DNA of 64,000 nucleotides from Cristatella mucedo (GCA_009760855.2 WPIO01000081.1:1185001-1249000); one strand, 5' to 3'; numbered from the stretch's first letter, positions 34,171 to 62,338 are shown. A program made the numbers and translations. The notes: a model not told the origin generated them from the letters alone.

Positions 34171-36426
34171 GTATGTAATGTAATGTAATGTAATGTATCT
34201 CCGTCAGTAACTCCACAAAGTCATAAAGACCATGTGGGCGTTACGCAGGAGAGTTTTGTATAGCACACTCACAGCCTAAGCGGCTTTCGGTACGCATTCG
34301 GTAGCCAACAGACTTCGTCTCACGCAACAAAGACAAAGTGGGAAAAGTAGCAGAATTAGGAGAGCAGTTAAGGTAGTGAGTAGGATAGAAGTAGCAGTTC
34401 AGGACCGCTGAAAAAGATGTGCCATAGTCGGCAGTTGGAGAGTAGATGTCGTTGCGGAAGAATTGTGGAAGCGAGTTCCACAGTCTAGGACCTGCAGAGC
34501 TAAAGCTTCTGTCACCAACTGTCTTTAAGCGGAGGAATGGGACAGCTAACTTATTGTGCACACAGGACCGGAGGGCGCAAACAGGCTGAAACTGATGTAG
34601 CAGTTCAGCTAGGTATGAAGGAGCCAAGCCGTGGCGGGCCTTGTGGGTCAGCGTAAGAACTATGCTCCGTATCCTTTGCTCAACCGGCAATCATCCTAGC
34701 TCTTCCAGCAAAGGTGACACGTGCTCAAACCGCTGGGACTTGAAGACCAGCCTTGCAGCCATATTCATAATCCGCTGTAGTGGAATAATAGCTTTCTTTG
34801 GTAGCCCAGTCAAAAGGGAATTACAATAATCAAGCCGAGACAGAACTAAAGAGCTAGTTACATTTTTTACAGGCCACTGTGGGAGACAGCTCCTAATCTT
34901 GGATAGGGATCGGATGTGATGGCTAGCTGTAGAGGCAGTCTTCTGAATGAAGCTTTTGAAATTGAGGCAGCTGTCGAACGCGACACCTAGATTACGAGCA
35001 CGTGGTGAAGGTCGCACAATAGCATCGCCTATTAGAACAGCAAAGCCTTTTAATCCAGCCACACGCTTAGGGTGTCCTATGAGCAGCAGTTCGGTTTTAT
35101 CGTCATTTAATTTCAGGAAGTTTTCCAACATCCAGGATCGAATATCGGCAAGGCATGCATTCAGTTTCTCAGTTGCTGCAGCAGATTCCGACGGTTTAAA
35201 TGACAAATACAACTGAGTATCGTCAGCATAGAAGTGATATTCTATTCCATGGGCCTTAATCACTTTCCCAGAGGTTGCATATAAATGGAGAACAGCAAGG
35301 GACCAAGTACAGACCCTTGAGGGACTCCACAGGTGACCCTTCTCATGTCTGAGACCTGACCCCCACACGACACGGATTGAACACGATCAGACAAGTATGA
35401 TTTAAACCACGCCAGTGCTTCATCTGCCAGACCGATCGTTGTTCTCAGTCGTTCAAGCAGAACTTCGTGATCAATGGTGTCGAAGGCAGCAGACAGATCT
35501 AGCAGAGCTAGGGTAGTGACATTCCCGTCGTCGTTGCCACGTAGAATGTCATTGTTAACACGGAGGAGAGCAGTTTCGGTAGAGTGCTGCCTCTTGAACC
35601 CTGATTGAAATGTTTCTGACATTCCATTATTTTCAATATGTTCAACTAGCTGCTTAGCAACAATTTTCTCAAGAATCTTTGATAAGAATGGAAGAAGGGA
35701 AACTGGACGATAGTTTGCTAGGACCTCTGTGTCTAATCCAGACTTTTTAAGAATAGGTCTAACGATTGCCGATTTGAAGGACTTGGGGATGATCCCTTTT
35801 CCCAAAGAAGCAATAAAAATCTTGGTTATGGCAGGGCTAAGTTGGTCTGCAAGTGAAGACCACAGAGATGAAGGTATAGGGTCTTCAGGAGACGAGCTCT
35901 TTTTGCTAGACCTTATTAAGGCAGCCACATCACAGGCAGAAACATCAGAGAATCTTTTAAGAAAGGTCACAGGTTGAGGAACGGCGATTGCTTTTGTCGG
36001 AGGGGGCTTAATGGAGGCACGAATGTGCACAATTTTTGTTAGTAAAGAAGGCTGAAAACTTTTCGGCTGAGCCCTTAATATCTGGGGAGTCAGACCTGAC
36101 AGCATAGGCCAGTAAATGGTTTACTGTCTTATAAATCTGTTTAGAGTCCGACAGGCAGGAATTCAGTTTTCTAATGAAAAAATAAGCCCTGGCTTTTTTA
36201 AGATTTCGTGTGTAAACACGAAGGAAGTCTTTAAAATTGACTAGGTCTGCCTCAGAACCCGATTTCTTGAAACGACGTTCCAGCCTGCGCTTAACACGGC
36301 GCATCTTAAGGAGTTTTTTTGTAAATTGAAAGCAATCTCGACTATTTTGAACACGAATAGAGCGAACGGGAGCATGCTTGTCAAGAGCACTCCTGAGTGT
36401 CATGTTCATCGCATCTGTGAGGGTAT
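34171..36426 (-). mobile_element. LINE B copy (2.26 kb) inserted in the transposase gene
   Basis: The plus strand starts with (TAATG)n at 34175-34197, i.e. an (ACATT)n tail on minus. The RT is the best preserved in the family. Frame 35260-36105 holds [44 protein letters not shown] and CGVPQGSVLGPLLF. After one frameshift, 34691-35368 holds YHFYADDTQLYL, LKLNDDKTELLLIG and LSRLDYCNSLLTGLP. A stop near 34690 separates the C-terminal frame 34241-34690 (ending AIQNSPA). The 5' end is truncated at the linker (DTLTDAMN). Removing the element joins the transposase codons for ..QAKQFD to RLSTL and a stop. Confidence 0.93.
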
Positions 36427-37559
36427 CAAACTGCTTCGCCTGGGAGATGCCCTCCAAAACCAATGGTTTCAGATTGGTGCGGCGGTCGTCTATTTCCCAC
36501 CTGAACACAGTGAAGTCCAACTCGACCGACGTAGTGTTGGCGAAAACGGATGCCAATTCACAGCAGAACTGACGCAGGTCTTTTTTTATGAAGGCTTATG
36601 CCTGAGGAGTTAAACGTCATCCCAAGCAGTATTCAAATTCGTCTACTAGTCGTGCGTGGCAACAGCCGCCTTGATGACATCGTTAGCCACAAGATGGCGA
36701 TGGGCGTGCTCAACAGCCTCAACCATAGACCAGTCCAAAACTGGGCTTGGCGATTACGGCGAGGATCAAGGACACAAGAATTTAAGTCTCGCAAACGAAG
36801 TTCGAGCAGCTCAGCGGACATCGCCGGAGGTGCCTCACAAGCTGCCGCATTATTAGAACTGTCGCGTTCCGCTTGGACTCGCACTATTCCTTCAACTAGG
36901 CTCAACGTAAACGTACCTAGTTTTGTGATAACTGCTAGACGGTGATCATTATTGAGTGCATTGATTTGGTCGCGGAAGAATGTCCCCTGGTACTCAATAA
37001 GTTCTTAAACCGACTGACACAAAATACATAGTCGTCAAACTCCGATTACATCTGCCGCCCGATCTTCGCCAGTTGGGTCAATTGTAAATAACAAAGAAAA
37101 ATTGGCAATCAGCTTCCCGGTCTCGGAATGTTGATGGGCGATGATGAGATCTCGCGAGTGTTGCTTGATGAATATAACGTTGACAACCCTACACGCAGCT
37201 GCAACTACTGACGCCAGAATCCATCACTAGATTTACAGTGCGTGATTGATATGTTTCTCCTGAATAAGTTGGAAAATTCGAGTGTGGTATTGTAGCAGCC
37301 ACGACAAAGAATTGCCCATGTGGAGCCAACAATTGCTTAGCTTCGGACACGTAGAGCGCATCTCTGTAATCAATTTCTCTTGGCGACGAAGGCGAGGAAT
37401 AAATGAGTTGACCTGCTTAACGAAGTCACCATTATCCATGTCGGCAAAGCCTTACTTCATGACCAAGTCTATCTGATGTGGCGGGCACCAAACACGTAAG
37501 ACACGATCGCCAGCTTCCTGCTCATAAGGAGTAATGACACAGCCATGGCGTCCAGTTAT

Positions 37560-38615
37560 AAAAATAATAATGTACTTAAAAAAGCGCCCTTAGAGAACTT
37601 AATCTCTTTCTAGGCACTTTACATTTTCTGCAAAGGGAAATGCAATTGAATGGTAAGTAAAATCATGCTTGAAAACAAACAAAATGAATAACATGGTTAG
37701 GGGTGACACGCACAGGGTCAGCATGCAAATGTGGTTAGTGGCAGCATGCACAGTGTCAGCATGCATAAGCGCATGAAGGACGAATCAGAGGGACCCACTA
37801 AATGCTGTCCTAAATAGGTGTGTTTTTAAGTTCCTTTTAAATGTGGTCAGGTCAGGGAATATTCTGACGCAGGTCGGGAGGGAGTTCCAGGCTTTAGGAG
37901 CATTCAAACTAAATCTACGGTCTCCAAAGGATTTGAGGTTTGTACGAGGTATTTCTAGACTGTTGGATTTCGAGAAGCGGGTGGTACGATGCTTGGCCTG
38001 ATGGGGTAGTATATCTGACAGATAGGCTGGAGCCATAGAATGAGAGGACCTAAAAGTGAGCGACAAAACCTTGAAGTCAATCCGTTGCTTGACTGGTAGC
38101 CAGTGCAGGTCGGCGAGAAGTGGAGTAATGTGGCAACTGCGACGCTCACGACAGACAAGCCTAGCTGCAGAGTTTTGCACCAGCTGCAATCGCCTGATCG
38201 CACATGCTGGTAGGCCAGTAAGCAGTGAGTTGCAGAAGTCAAGACGAGATGTCACGATTGCATGGACCAACTTAGACGTGGTATGCTTATTTACACAAGC
38301 CCGAATTTTAGCAATGTTATGAAGCTGGAAGTATGCAGATTTGACTGTGGAGCTGATGTGGTCGTCTAACGAGAGGTCGCTTTGGAATATGACACCTAGA
38401 TTTCCAGCTCATTCGACAGGAGATATACTGGCAGTGCCAATTTTGAGAGACAGCCTTTCCAATCACTGAATCACACTGGGTTTGCCCATAACTAGTAAGT
38501 TAGTTTTTTCACCGTTTAGTTTTAGAAAATTTGCTGCCATCCATGTTCGGATGTCATCAATCATGCAGCGAGTGAGTTTAGAGAATTTGAGGTGCTCGAA
38601 GGCTGGGAGGGATCA
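37560..38615 (-). mobile_element. LINE A copy inserted in the transposase gene, 6-bp target duplication
   Basis: AGTTAT at 37554-37559 and 38616-38621 flanks the copy. It carries the 3' tail, hairpin, 3' UTR and an intact C-terminal frame (37785-38270: SRLDFCNSLLTGLPACAIRR, CHITPLLADLHWLPV, ending FRTAFSGSL). It is truncated 5' after the YADD region. Removing it plus one AGTTAT restores the transposase reading GEITITGRH. Confidence 0.93.
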
Positions 38616-39739
38616 AGTTATCGTAATCTCCCCATCTGATGTGACGCCAAGAAGCTTCTGGCGCCAAACGGACAATACGGCATCAATGACTGTGACGATA
38701 GCAGCGACCTGGTTGACCACTGTGCGGCGTTCAAATATAGGAATCAGAAGAAATGGACATCGGCCAGGAATCCCGAAATAGCCACGTTTAGGCGCACAGA
38801 CATGTAATACAGGCCCCGCGTGAGGTGCAGCCACAGGCAAACTCGAATGCCCTAGTGAAGGTGTTGCTCAGAAGCTCAGAATCTCATTGAAGTGAAACAG
38901 CAACCATGAGATGCACATGGTTCAAAACCACGTGGCTGGTCGCATTTTTTAACTTGGGATTTTTGGTCAACTCCTGGTAATGACGAATTACAGCCTTAGT
39001 CTGACGGAACGATAAGCCAACTGAAACTTGCTATTTCCCCAACAGAAACCTAAGTGGATTCGTTAAGACGACCATGTAGCGGCAATGGTTCTGAATCTTG
39101 AACTGAGACACAGCCTTCGACAATCATTCTTCTTCGACGTCATCGTGCCAAAATACACCACACATCAACTTCTCGACAACGGGAGCATCGATGATGAACT
39201 CAAGCTCGCACCAAGTCTTGTCGAAGTAAGAATGCAGCGTTGCGATGTTTGTGTCGATTATCAAAGAAGATCTCGTTCGCCTCCGCCGATGCAGCCTTGT
39301 AGTTAGTCCAATCACTGTAATGCTGCTTCTCCTTATGGCTGTGGGAGTTGCCATTCCTAAACGGATGCTGGCATAGTTTAAAATGCTGCCTCGGTTTTCG
39401 CTTGCGAGTTGTGCCGATACCCGTGTCGACGTCTTCGCGCCTAAAGAACTTGCAGAACTTGCACTGCAAAGATACGATGGCACCATGTGAATTTCGTTTA
39501 ACGATCTGAAGCCTATTTCCGAGCTCATACTCTTTCTGAAACGGCATTGCAAACTGTGCAGGGTCTGCACACCTAAAAACAAACGACATCTTTGTCTCCG
39601 AATCTCTCCCGCACTGCTCCTATACTACCCGACGGGCAATTCACGAGGACGCACTCCCTCTTAAATTCGGCGTCAGGTGGCCCCTTTATTGTCGGCAAAC
39701 TCGGCGTGCGGCTTCCAAACGCCGAATTAAGCAGGTCTA

Positions 39740-40502
39740 CTCTGCCAACTTATCTTCGGCTACATCGTTACGAAATTTTTGTGTCCTGTCCCAAAATGGT
39801 CTTTCACTAGACGGCCACGTTGGCTCCACTGTAGTTTACTACCTATCAGCTGTGTACCATTGCAGAAAATTAGAGGCTTGCTTAGACAGCGATACCATAT
39901 CCAAGTTGTTTCATGCATTTGTGACATTCCATCTTGACTTCTGTCCCTCAATAGTGGGAGGCCTTCTGGCCTGCACAATTAGGTGCCTGCTCTGGTGCAC
40001 AAAAACTCTGCAGCTAGGCTTGTCTGTCACAAGCTTCAATGTTGCCACATTCCATCGATTTTCGCAGACATGAACTAGATTCCCATGAAGCAGTACAGTG
40101 ACTTCAAGGTTTATTTAAATCACATTTACATTTCTTCATTTCCTTGCTCAAGCCTAAATATCAGAGCTACTTTCCAATAACGCTCGGCGTCGTACCACAC
40201 TCTTAAATGACCTTAGTCGTTTTATAGTGCCTCAAACATGCCTAATTTACTTTGGTGATTACACCTTTGGTTCATATGCGCCCCAAGCCTGGAAATCACT
40301 CCTGAATAACGCCGCCACGACATCCCAGCATTCCCCAGGGCCTTTTTCATTGTTCATGGTCAGTTTATAGGTACTGAAGGTCTGCATGCTATAATTAGCC
40401 CTATTTTCATCCTTCTTTTCCAGCTTATGTTAAGGGCCCGGAAATAGATTAAATTTCCCCGACGGAGCTATACAAACATGTTACTGTAATTGTTATTATT
40501 AG
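39740..40502 (+). mobile_element. LINE A host copy, right part
   Basis: It starts with the duplicated CTCTGCCA and continues the host LINE: CCAAAATGGTCTTTCACTAG (FQSDLSLD region), TTTGTGACATTCCATCTTGA, GCTAGGCTTGTCTGTCACAA, then the 3' UTR, a decayed hairpin (AAGGGCCCGGAAATAGATTA) and TTGTTATTATTAG. It is heavily mutated. Confidence 0.8.
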
Positions 40503-41399
40503 TATGTCTCCGGCTTGAAACTAATCGCTTGAATAAAGTGGGAGCGTCGCCATTGGAAAGTGTTACCTCAAGACTTATATTTCTGTCGGCACGGGTTGAT
40601 TCGATTCGTGCTGATGTAAACCTTTTATTGAGTTCCTGCCAAGATTTCAAACTTTGTTTTAGTGATCAAGATCTTGCTGCTAAGGTCAGTTACACACCAT
40701 CAGAAACAGGACCCGAAATCAGCGAGGCAGTAGTTTATGCTGTTATATTCAGTTGTTGGTTGGTGATGAATCGAATTCATCGGAACGCATTTTAGCACGT
40801 GATGTTACATTAGGACTAATTTGGCTACTGGTCGTTATTTCGAGCTGCAACGTATGAATGGTAGTCGCAAGATGATAGTATGAACGTATGCAATGGTAGT
40901 CGCAAGATACAGTTTAATGTCAGAGACGAATTTGTGACGGAACGAATGACTGGTTTGTATAAATGCAGCCACCCACTTAAAATTCTGGCATATTCGAGTG
41001 TTAAAGACACTAAATTTATTCAAACACCGAAACATTTTGACCATCATGAGCACTCAAACTGAGCGCAAACCATTATTCTAGAGTGTGTTAAATAACATTA
41101 AAAACACAGAAGCCACCTGAGGCAGACTACTATCGTATATCAGGCGAACGAGTAGCAAATGACTTAGTGACACCATGGAGTATATACCATCAATAAAGCA
41201 TGCAAATCATTTCTGCTGATCGCAGAAAGGTTGTAGACCAAGTGCGACAACAGTCCTCCACCCCTGTCAAATGTCACAGAACAGTCAAAATTCTCCACAA
41301 ATATCCTTTCAAAAGAAGTTATATCATCTGGTTCGCGGATCGACCAGCCTTCTTTGTCAATGAACTGCAGCTCACGTACAGGAACCGGCTTTTGATGAT
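40503..41399. other. Unassigned; possible 3' UTR of the repeat-protein gene
   Basis: A plus-strand open frame ends at 40795 (about 100 residues, ARVDSIRADVNLLLSSCQDF) without a recognisable domain. On minus, AATAAA occurs at 41015-41020, about 380 bases after the proposed stop at 41400, and could be its polyadenylation signal. A second minus open frame (41164-41490) overlaps the terminal exon in another frame. Confidence 0.35.
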
Positions 41400-57720
<16,321 letters not shown>

Positions 57721-58174
57721 ACTCTCTGGTTACACGGCTTCAAGTAAAATTACGAGAAGCTACTGTGTTATACTACCAGTAGCCGTCGTATGAGATTGCC
57801 GGTGCAGTACTAGCAGCTGGAGCTCAACCCCTCAGCTGCAAAAGGTCAGCTAGGTCAGCTAGAAGGAGCCAGACAGCTGCATTCTTTTAAAGTAAATGCA
57901 CAAGTGTTTGCAGTATAGGCATCTTCCAAATTACGTGTAATTACTCCAGGCACAGGCTAAAATTTTTCCTGTCGTTTGAAGACGAGCATTTTGTCTTTAT
58001 CTAGATGATATTTCTTTTCTAATATGCTGCTCTTGAGACCAGGTTGATAGAGGTAGTACTGCCTGGTCAGTACCGGAGTGGTGATAAGACCATTAGCTTT
58101 CCCCTGAGGTATGCAAGTGGGTTGAAATTTTTTAAAGGACATATATTGGAATACTATCGCCATGCAGAATAGAT
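57721..58174 (-). other. Upstream flank of the repeat-protein gene
   Basis: A minus open frame at 57957-58163 (MAIVFQYMSFKKFQPTCIPQ ... 68 residues) is unlike any LINE and could contain an upstream exon, but no donor and phase match is convincing. No promoter is identified. Confidence 0.3.
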
Positions 58175-58512
58175 GTTAGTCCCAGAAGTTTGACCATATG
58201 TCTCCTTTTCTAAAAGAGCTAGCATAGATGCCGGTTAATCAACTGATACAGAGCAAAGTTCTTACGCTGAGCCACAAGGCCAAGGCCACTGCTTGGCTCC
58301 TCCGTACCTAGCTGAACTGCTGCATCAGTTTCAGCCTCCTCGTGCTCTCAGGTCCTGCGTGGACAATACATTGGCTGTTCCATTCCCCTGCTTAAAGACC
58401 GTTGGCGACAGAAGCTTTAGCTCTGCAGGTCCTATACTGTGAAACTTGCTTCCACAATTCTCACGTAACGACAATTACTCTCCTGTTTCCGGCTATGGCT
58501 CATCCTTTTCAG
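58175..58512 (+). mobile_element. LINE B fragment, left part (split by LINE A)
   Basis: CATATGTCTCCTTTTCTAAA, GCATCAGTTTCAGCCTCCTC, TTAAAGACCGTTGGCGACAG and CATCCTTTTCAGCAGTCC follow LINE B C-terminal order and resume at 59188. Confidence 0.85.
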
Positions 58513-59187
58513 CAGTCCCGAACTGTAACTCACTGCTTGCTGGCCTGCCGGCATGTGCAATCAGGCGATTACAGCTGGTGCAACACTCCGAAGCTAGGCT
58601 TGTCTGTCGTGAGTGTCCCAGTAGCCACATCACACGACTTCTCACCGACCGGCAGAGGCTCTTAGTTAAGCAACTGATCGACTTCAAGGTTTTGTCGCTC
58701 ACTTTTGGGTCACTTCATTCTTTGGCTCCAGCCCCTCTCTCAGATCTACTCCCCCAACAGGCCAAGCATCGTACCACCGGCTTTTCGGAATCCAAAAATT
58801 TACATATACCTCGTACAAACCTCAAATCTTTTGGAGACCGTGCATTTAGTTCGTATACTCCCAAAGCTGGAATTTACTCACGACTTGCTTCAGAACATCC
58901 CCAGACTTGACTACAGTTAAAAAGAACTCAAAAACACACCTATTTAGGACAGCATTTAGTCGGTCCTGATGATTCGTCCTTCATGTGCTTATGTGTGCTG
59001 ATACTGTGCTTGCTGCCACTAACCACACTTGCATGCTGACCCTGTGCCTGTCACTCTAACCATGTTATTCATGTTGTTTATCAAGCATAATATTACTCAC
59101 CATTCAATCACATTTCCCTTTGCAGCAAATGTAAAGTGCCTAGAAAGAGATTGAGTTCTCTGAGGGCGCTTTATCAAGTGCATTATT
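58513..59187 (+). mobile_element. LINE A 3' copy inserted in LINE B
   Basis: It begins at ACTGTAACTCACTGCTTGCT (DFCNSLLAGLP region) and keeps a frame to ARLVCRECPSSHITRLLTD and SLAPAPLSDLLPQQAKHRTT. It ends with the hairpin (GTGCCTAGAAAGAGATTGAG, TTCTCTGAGGGCGC) and GTGCATTATTTA. Confidence 0.88.
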
Positions 59188-59395
59188 TACATTACTTCCA
59201 TGCTACTCACTATCTCAACTGCCCTCCTGACTCTGCTATGCTTCTCACTTTGTCTTAGTTACGTGAAATGAATTTTGTTGGATACCGAATGCATACCGAA
59301 AGCCGCTTTGGCTGTGAGTGCGCTATACGAAGCTCTCCTGCATAACACCTAGATAGTCTTTATGGCTCTGTGAAGTTACAGATGGAGGTACATTA
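59188..59395 (+). mobile_element. LINE B fragment, right part
   Basis: TTCCATGCTACTCACTATCT, ACCGAATGCATACCGAAAGC and TGAAGTTACAGATGGAGGTA complete the LINE B C-terminus and 3' UTR. The tail is reduced to ACATTATAT. Confidence 0.85.
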
Positions 59396-59544
59396 TATGA
59401 CATAGAAACTCATGAAAGGTGCCTAAGTACAAGAGATTTGCCATTCAAAACAGCAGAGGTAAGGGAAGTATCGGGTTTCACGATAGCAGGTCTGTAATGG
59501 CTAGTAATTGCTAACTGCTTCGCGAAGGATGAGAGCCTATTAGC

Positions 59545-60370
59545 AATAGCAATAATACATTTGTAACACGCCCTCAGAGAGCTGACTAGGTTGAATACTC
59601 CAGGCACTTTACAGATGCTGCATGTAAAGCATTACTCGATGTTTGGTGGTAACATCCACAAGCAGCAGGCACAGCATAAGCAGGTGAATGATGGCATATG
59701 AATGACGAATCGCAAAGACCCAACTAATGCTGTACTCAAAACGTGCGTTTTAACCTTCAATTTAAATGCCGTCATGTCAGGGACGTTGTGACGTGCGTCG
59801 CTGGTGAGTTTCAGGCTTTGGAAGCATACGAACTAAAGGTGCGGTCTCCAATGGTTTTAACGTTAGTACGATGTATGGCCAAACGAGTCGAGTCAGAGCA
59901 GTGGGCGGTACGATTCTTCACCTGTGTGGCGGAGTAGTTCTGCTAGCTAGGCTGGAGCCAGAGAATGGATGGACCTAAAAGTAAGTGACGGAACCTTGAA
60001 GTCGATGCGCTGCTTGATTGGGAACCGGTGCAGGTCAGAAAGTAGTGGTGCGATGTGGCAATTGCGAAGCTCATGATAGATAAGCCTGTCTGCAGATTTG
60101 TACACCAACTATATGGCCGGAAGCCCAGCAAGCAGTGAGTTACAGAAGTCAAGACAGGATGACACAAGTGCATGGATCAATTTAGATGTGATATTTCTGT
60201 CTAAACAAGCTCGAATTTTAGCAACGTTATGTGGCTGACAGTAGACAGATTTGACTGTGGAGCTGATGTGGTCGTCTAATGAAAGGTCACTTTGGAACAG
60301 AACACCCTGATCACGTGCAGATTTAGCAGGTAACATGCAGGCGGAGCCGGTTTTGAGCGTAAGGTTAATC
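59545..60370 (-). mobile_element. LINE A2 subfamily copy
   Basis: 3' end CGCCCTCAGAGAGCTGACTA; diagnostic GACGTTGTGACGTGCGTCG and ATGGCCAAACGAGTCGAGTC. The minus frame 60109-60336 keeps FQSDLSLDDHISSTVKSVYC and SSCLDFCNSLLAGLPA. Confidence 0.8.
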
Positions 60371-60519
60371 TAATAGATCTTACAGCTCGAACTGCTGTCT
60401 GTATTGCACAAATCAACTTATTTGTCACAGTAAGCTGTGATCGACTTCAGCATCGAGGAGTCTACAGATATAACTGTGGCCTCTAATTATGGCTTAAGAG
60501 TAGTAAGTTCGGCCTCCAA

Positions 60520-61010
60520 TTCATGTATAATAACAATAATAATATGTTTTCTTTGTTTGTCTATTGCCCTAAGAGAGCCTAACCTCAATCCAGGAACTTG
60601 GCAACTAACCTCAAGAGGACTAAAGCCCAAGGGTCAGTGACATTCAGGGTACCGAGCATGCATGAAAGCATCCCGATACCAGCATGCTAAAGCAAACCTA
60701 AGGACGCTCAGCGAGCCCATTAGTAATACCTGTGGCTTGTAACATGTACTGAATTATTTGCAGTCGCACACGGAAAGCATGTTGGAACAAGAGAAGACTA
60801 GCTCCACGACACGAAAGGAAAGTTGATCAGTGCAGATGCCTCTTGAGCTGAGACTTAAAAGCCGCAAGGTCATTGCAGATAGTGACTGTAGCTGTAAGCG
60901 AGTTCCATTCTTTCAAAGAATTTGAGCTGACGGATTTGAGCTGACCCCCAAATGTTTCATTCGGGTTCAGGAGATGGCAAGATGGCTAGAAGCTTACCAG
61001 CAGGTGGTGC
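60520..61010 (-). mobile_element. Highly diverged LINE-like 3' region
   Basis: An AAT-rich tail (TAATAACAATAATAATATG) is followed by GCCCTAAGAGAGCC and later AAGGTCATTGCAGATAGTGA and AGCGAGTTCCATTC, in positions matching the LINE A terminal ORF (CAGG..GTGAGTTCCAGGC). Probably an older or separate CR1/L2-like lineage. Confidence 0.4.
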
Positions 61011-61379
61011 AAGTACACACTGGAAGAGCAAATTGGTCTAGTTGGTTAGCAGGTGCAAGCGAGTGAAAAGGCTTGTAAAGCCATGTTTACACGGGAAGAT
61101 TGCTTCGTTTAGAAAGGTAGGTAATGGCCATCCAAGATGTAACCCCGGTGTATTGTAATCTTCCGCGATTGCCTGTATCGCCTTTTCGCTTATGACCTGA
61201 TTTATTTATGACGAGCTCGGAAAGTCGTATAGACAGGGTTTATCGTGGAATGCTTCTATTATCATTCTGGTCGATTCGTGTGCCATTCTTTCAAAAGCAA
61301 TTAGGAAGGCTCGCCCTTTACGGTGCGTAGAGTTGGTCGTTTGTTCTGTCTAGCCAAAGTCTTGGCCAAGAACGTAATA

Positions 61380-62230
61380 ACATTCGCAACCAGCAAGCAC
61401 ACTGTAAGCAGTCACGTCCACACAAAAGAAGAATCACAAAGACGCTTCAAATGCTGTAATAAAACGGTTCTCTGAAGCTTTTTTAAATGTCGTCACGTCA
61501 GGTGACATTGTGACGTGCATTGGTAGTGAGTTCGAAGCTTTAGGAGCATAGGGACTAAAGGCACGGTTTCCAACGGTTTTAACGTTCGTAGGAGGTAAGG
61601 CTAAATGATTCTAGTCAGAACAGCAGGCTGTATGATTAGTCGCCATGTGGGGAAGTAGTTCTGATAGGTAGGCTGGAGTCAGATAATAAAGGGACCTAAA
61701 AGTAAGTAATAGAACCTTGAAGTCGATGTGCTGCTTGACTGGAAGCTAGTGCAGGTCGGAGAGAAGTGGTGCGATGTGGCAATTGCGAACCTCATTACAG
61801 ATGACTGCATGAGCTGTAAGAGCCTGATTGCCCCCAGTAGACCAGCAAGCAGTGACTTACAGAAGTCAAGACGGGGTGTCAAAAATGCATGGACCAATTT
61901 CGATGTGGCCTTGTCTAAGCAAGCCCGAATTTTAGCAACGTTATATAGCTGAAAGTAGGCAGACTTGACTGTGCAGGTGATGTTGTCTAATGAAAGGTCA
62001 CTTTAGAACAGGACACCTAGATTTGTGCAGATTTAATAGGAGATTTGCTGGCCGAGCCAATTTTGAGCTTCAGGTTGCCCAGTTACTGAATCACACATGA
62101 TTCCCCATAACTATTAAGTTGTTACGTCGTCATTTAATTTAAGAACGCTTGCTGCCATAAATGTGTAGATGCCATCAATGCATGCAGCAAAGGTGCGTTC
62201 AGAATTTGATGCGTTCGAGAGCTTCAGGTC
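61380..62230 (-). mobile_element. LINE A2 subfamily copy
   Basis: ACATTGTGACGTGCATTGGT, AAGGCTAAATGATTCTAGTC, GACCTAAAAGTAAGTAATAG and TTATATAGCTGAAAGTAGGC parallel 59700-60250. The frame is broken and the tail lost. Confidence 0.75.
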
Positions 62231-62338
62231 TTTGCACTATGCATGCATAGCACCGATACACGAGCTTGTGGTGGTCAAGTGGCTGCCATAGCAGCACCGA
62301 TGACCTTGCTCTGTAAGGACACCTGCCGAATGGTCTAT

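Larger units (their letters stand above)
34151..39589 (-). pseudogene. hAT-like transposase with N-terminal zinc-finger-like domain, broken
   Basis: This would cut and paste its own element by binding the terminal repeats. The start at 39589 (MSFVFRCADPAQFAMPFQKE) lies about 70 bases inside the subterminal repeat. The N-terminal part (39200-39589) has CKFCKFF and later His residues, a plausible DNA-binding finger. After frameshifts come FWHDDVEEE (about 39125), VSVGLSFRQTKAVIRHYQEL (38960s) and a TSDGE block (about 38630), probably the first catalytic Asp. TGRHG follows beyond the LINE A insertion, then RVWCPPHQIDLVMK (37455-37490), LVEGIVRVQAERD (36860s), VLDPRR (36775s) and the dimerisation-like NTTSVELDFTVFRWE..LEGI (36425-36556). 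The last codons and stop lie at 34151-34170, beyond LINE B. Rebuilt length is about 700 residues. From memory this architecture matches a transposase-like family very abundant in oomycete annotations. Stops and frameshifts make it inactive. Confidence 0.85.
33975..39739 (-). mobile_element. hAT-like DNA transposon with TIRs and 8-bp target duplication
   Basis: The left end begins CAGACCTGCTTAAATCCGGC. The reverse complement of the right end begins TAGACCTGCTTAATTCGGCG, so the terminal inverted repeats are imperfect and about 24 bp long. Identical CTCTGCCA flanks the element (33967-33974 and 39740-39747); an 8-bp duplication is the hAT hallmark. LINE A sequence reads straight across when the element is removed. 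A subterminal TTAAATTCGGC occurs near both ends (34043-34053, 39661-39671). It contains one decayed transposase gene (34151-39589, minus) and two later retrotransposon insertions (34171-36426 and 37560-38615). Confidence 0.92.

Noticed and set aside
34171-34200. Short direct repeats as a CRISPR array
   Set aside because: They are the (ACATT)n tail of LINE B; there are no spacers or cas genes.
58446-58910. Open frame that looks like one LINE protein
   Set aside because: It is a chance in-frame fusion of the end of a LINE B piece and an inserted LINE A piece, not a gene.
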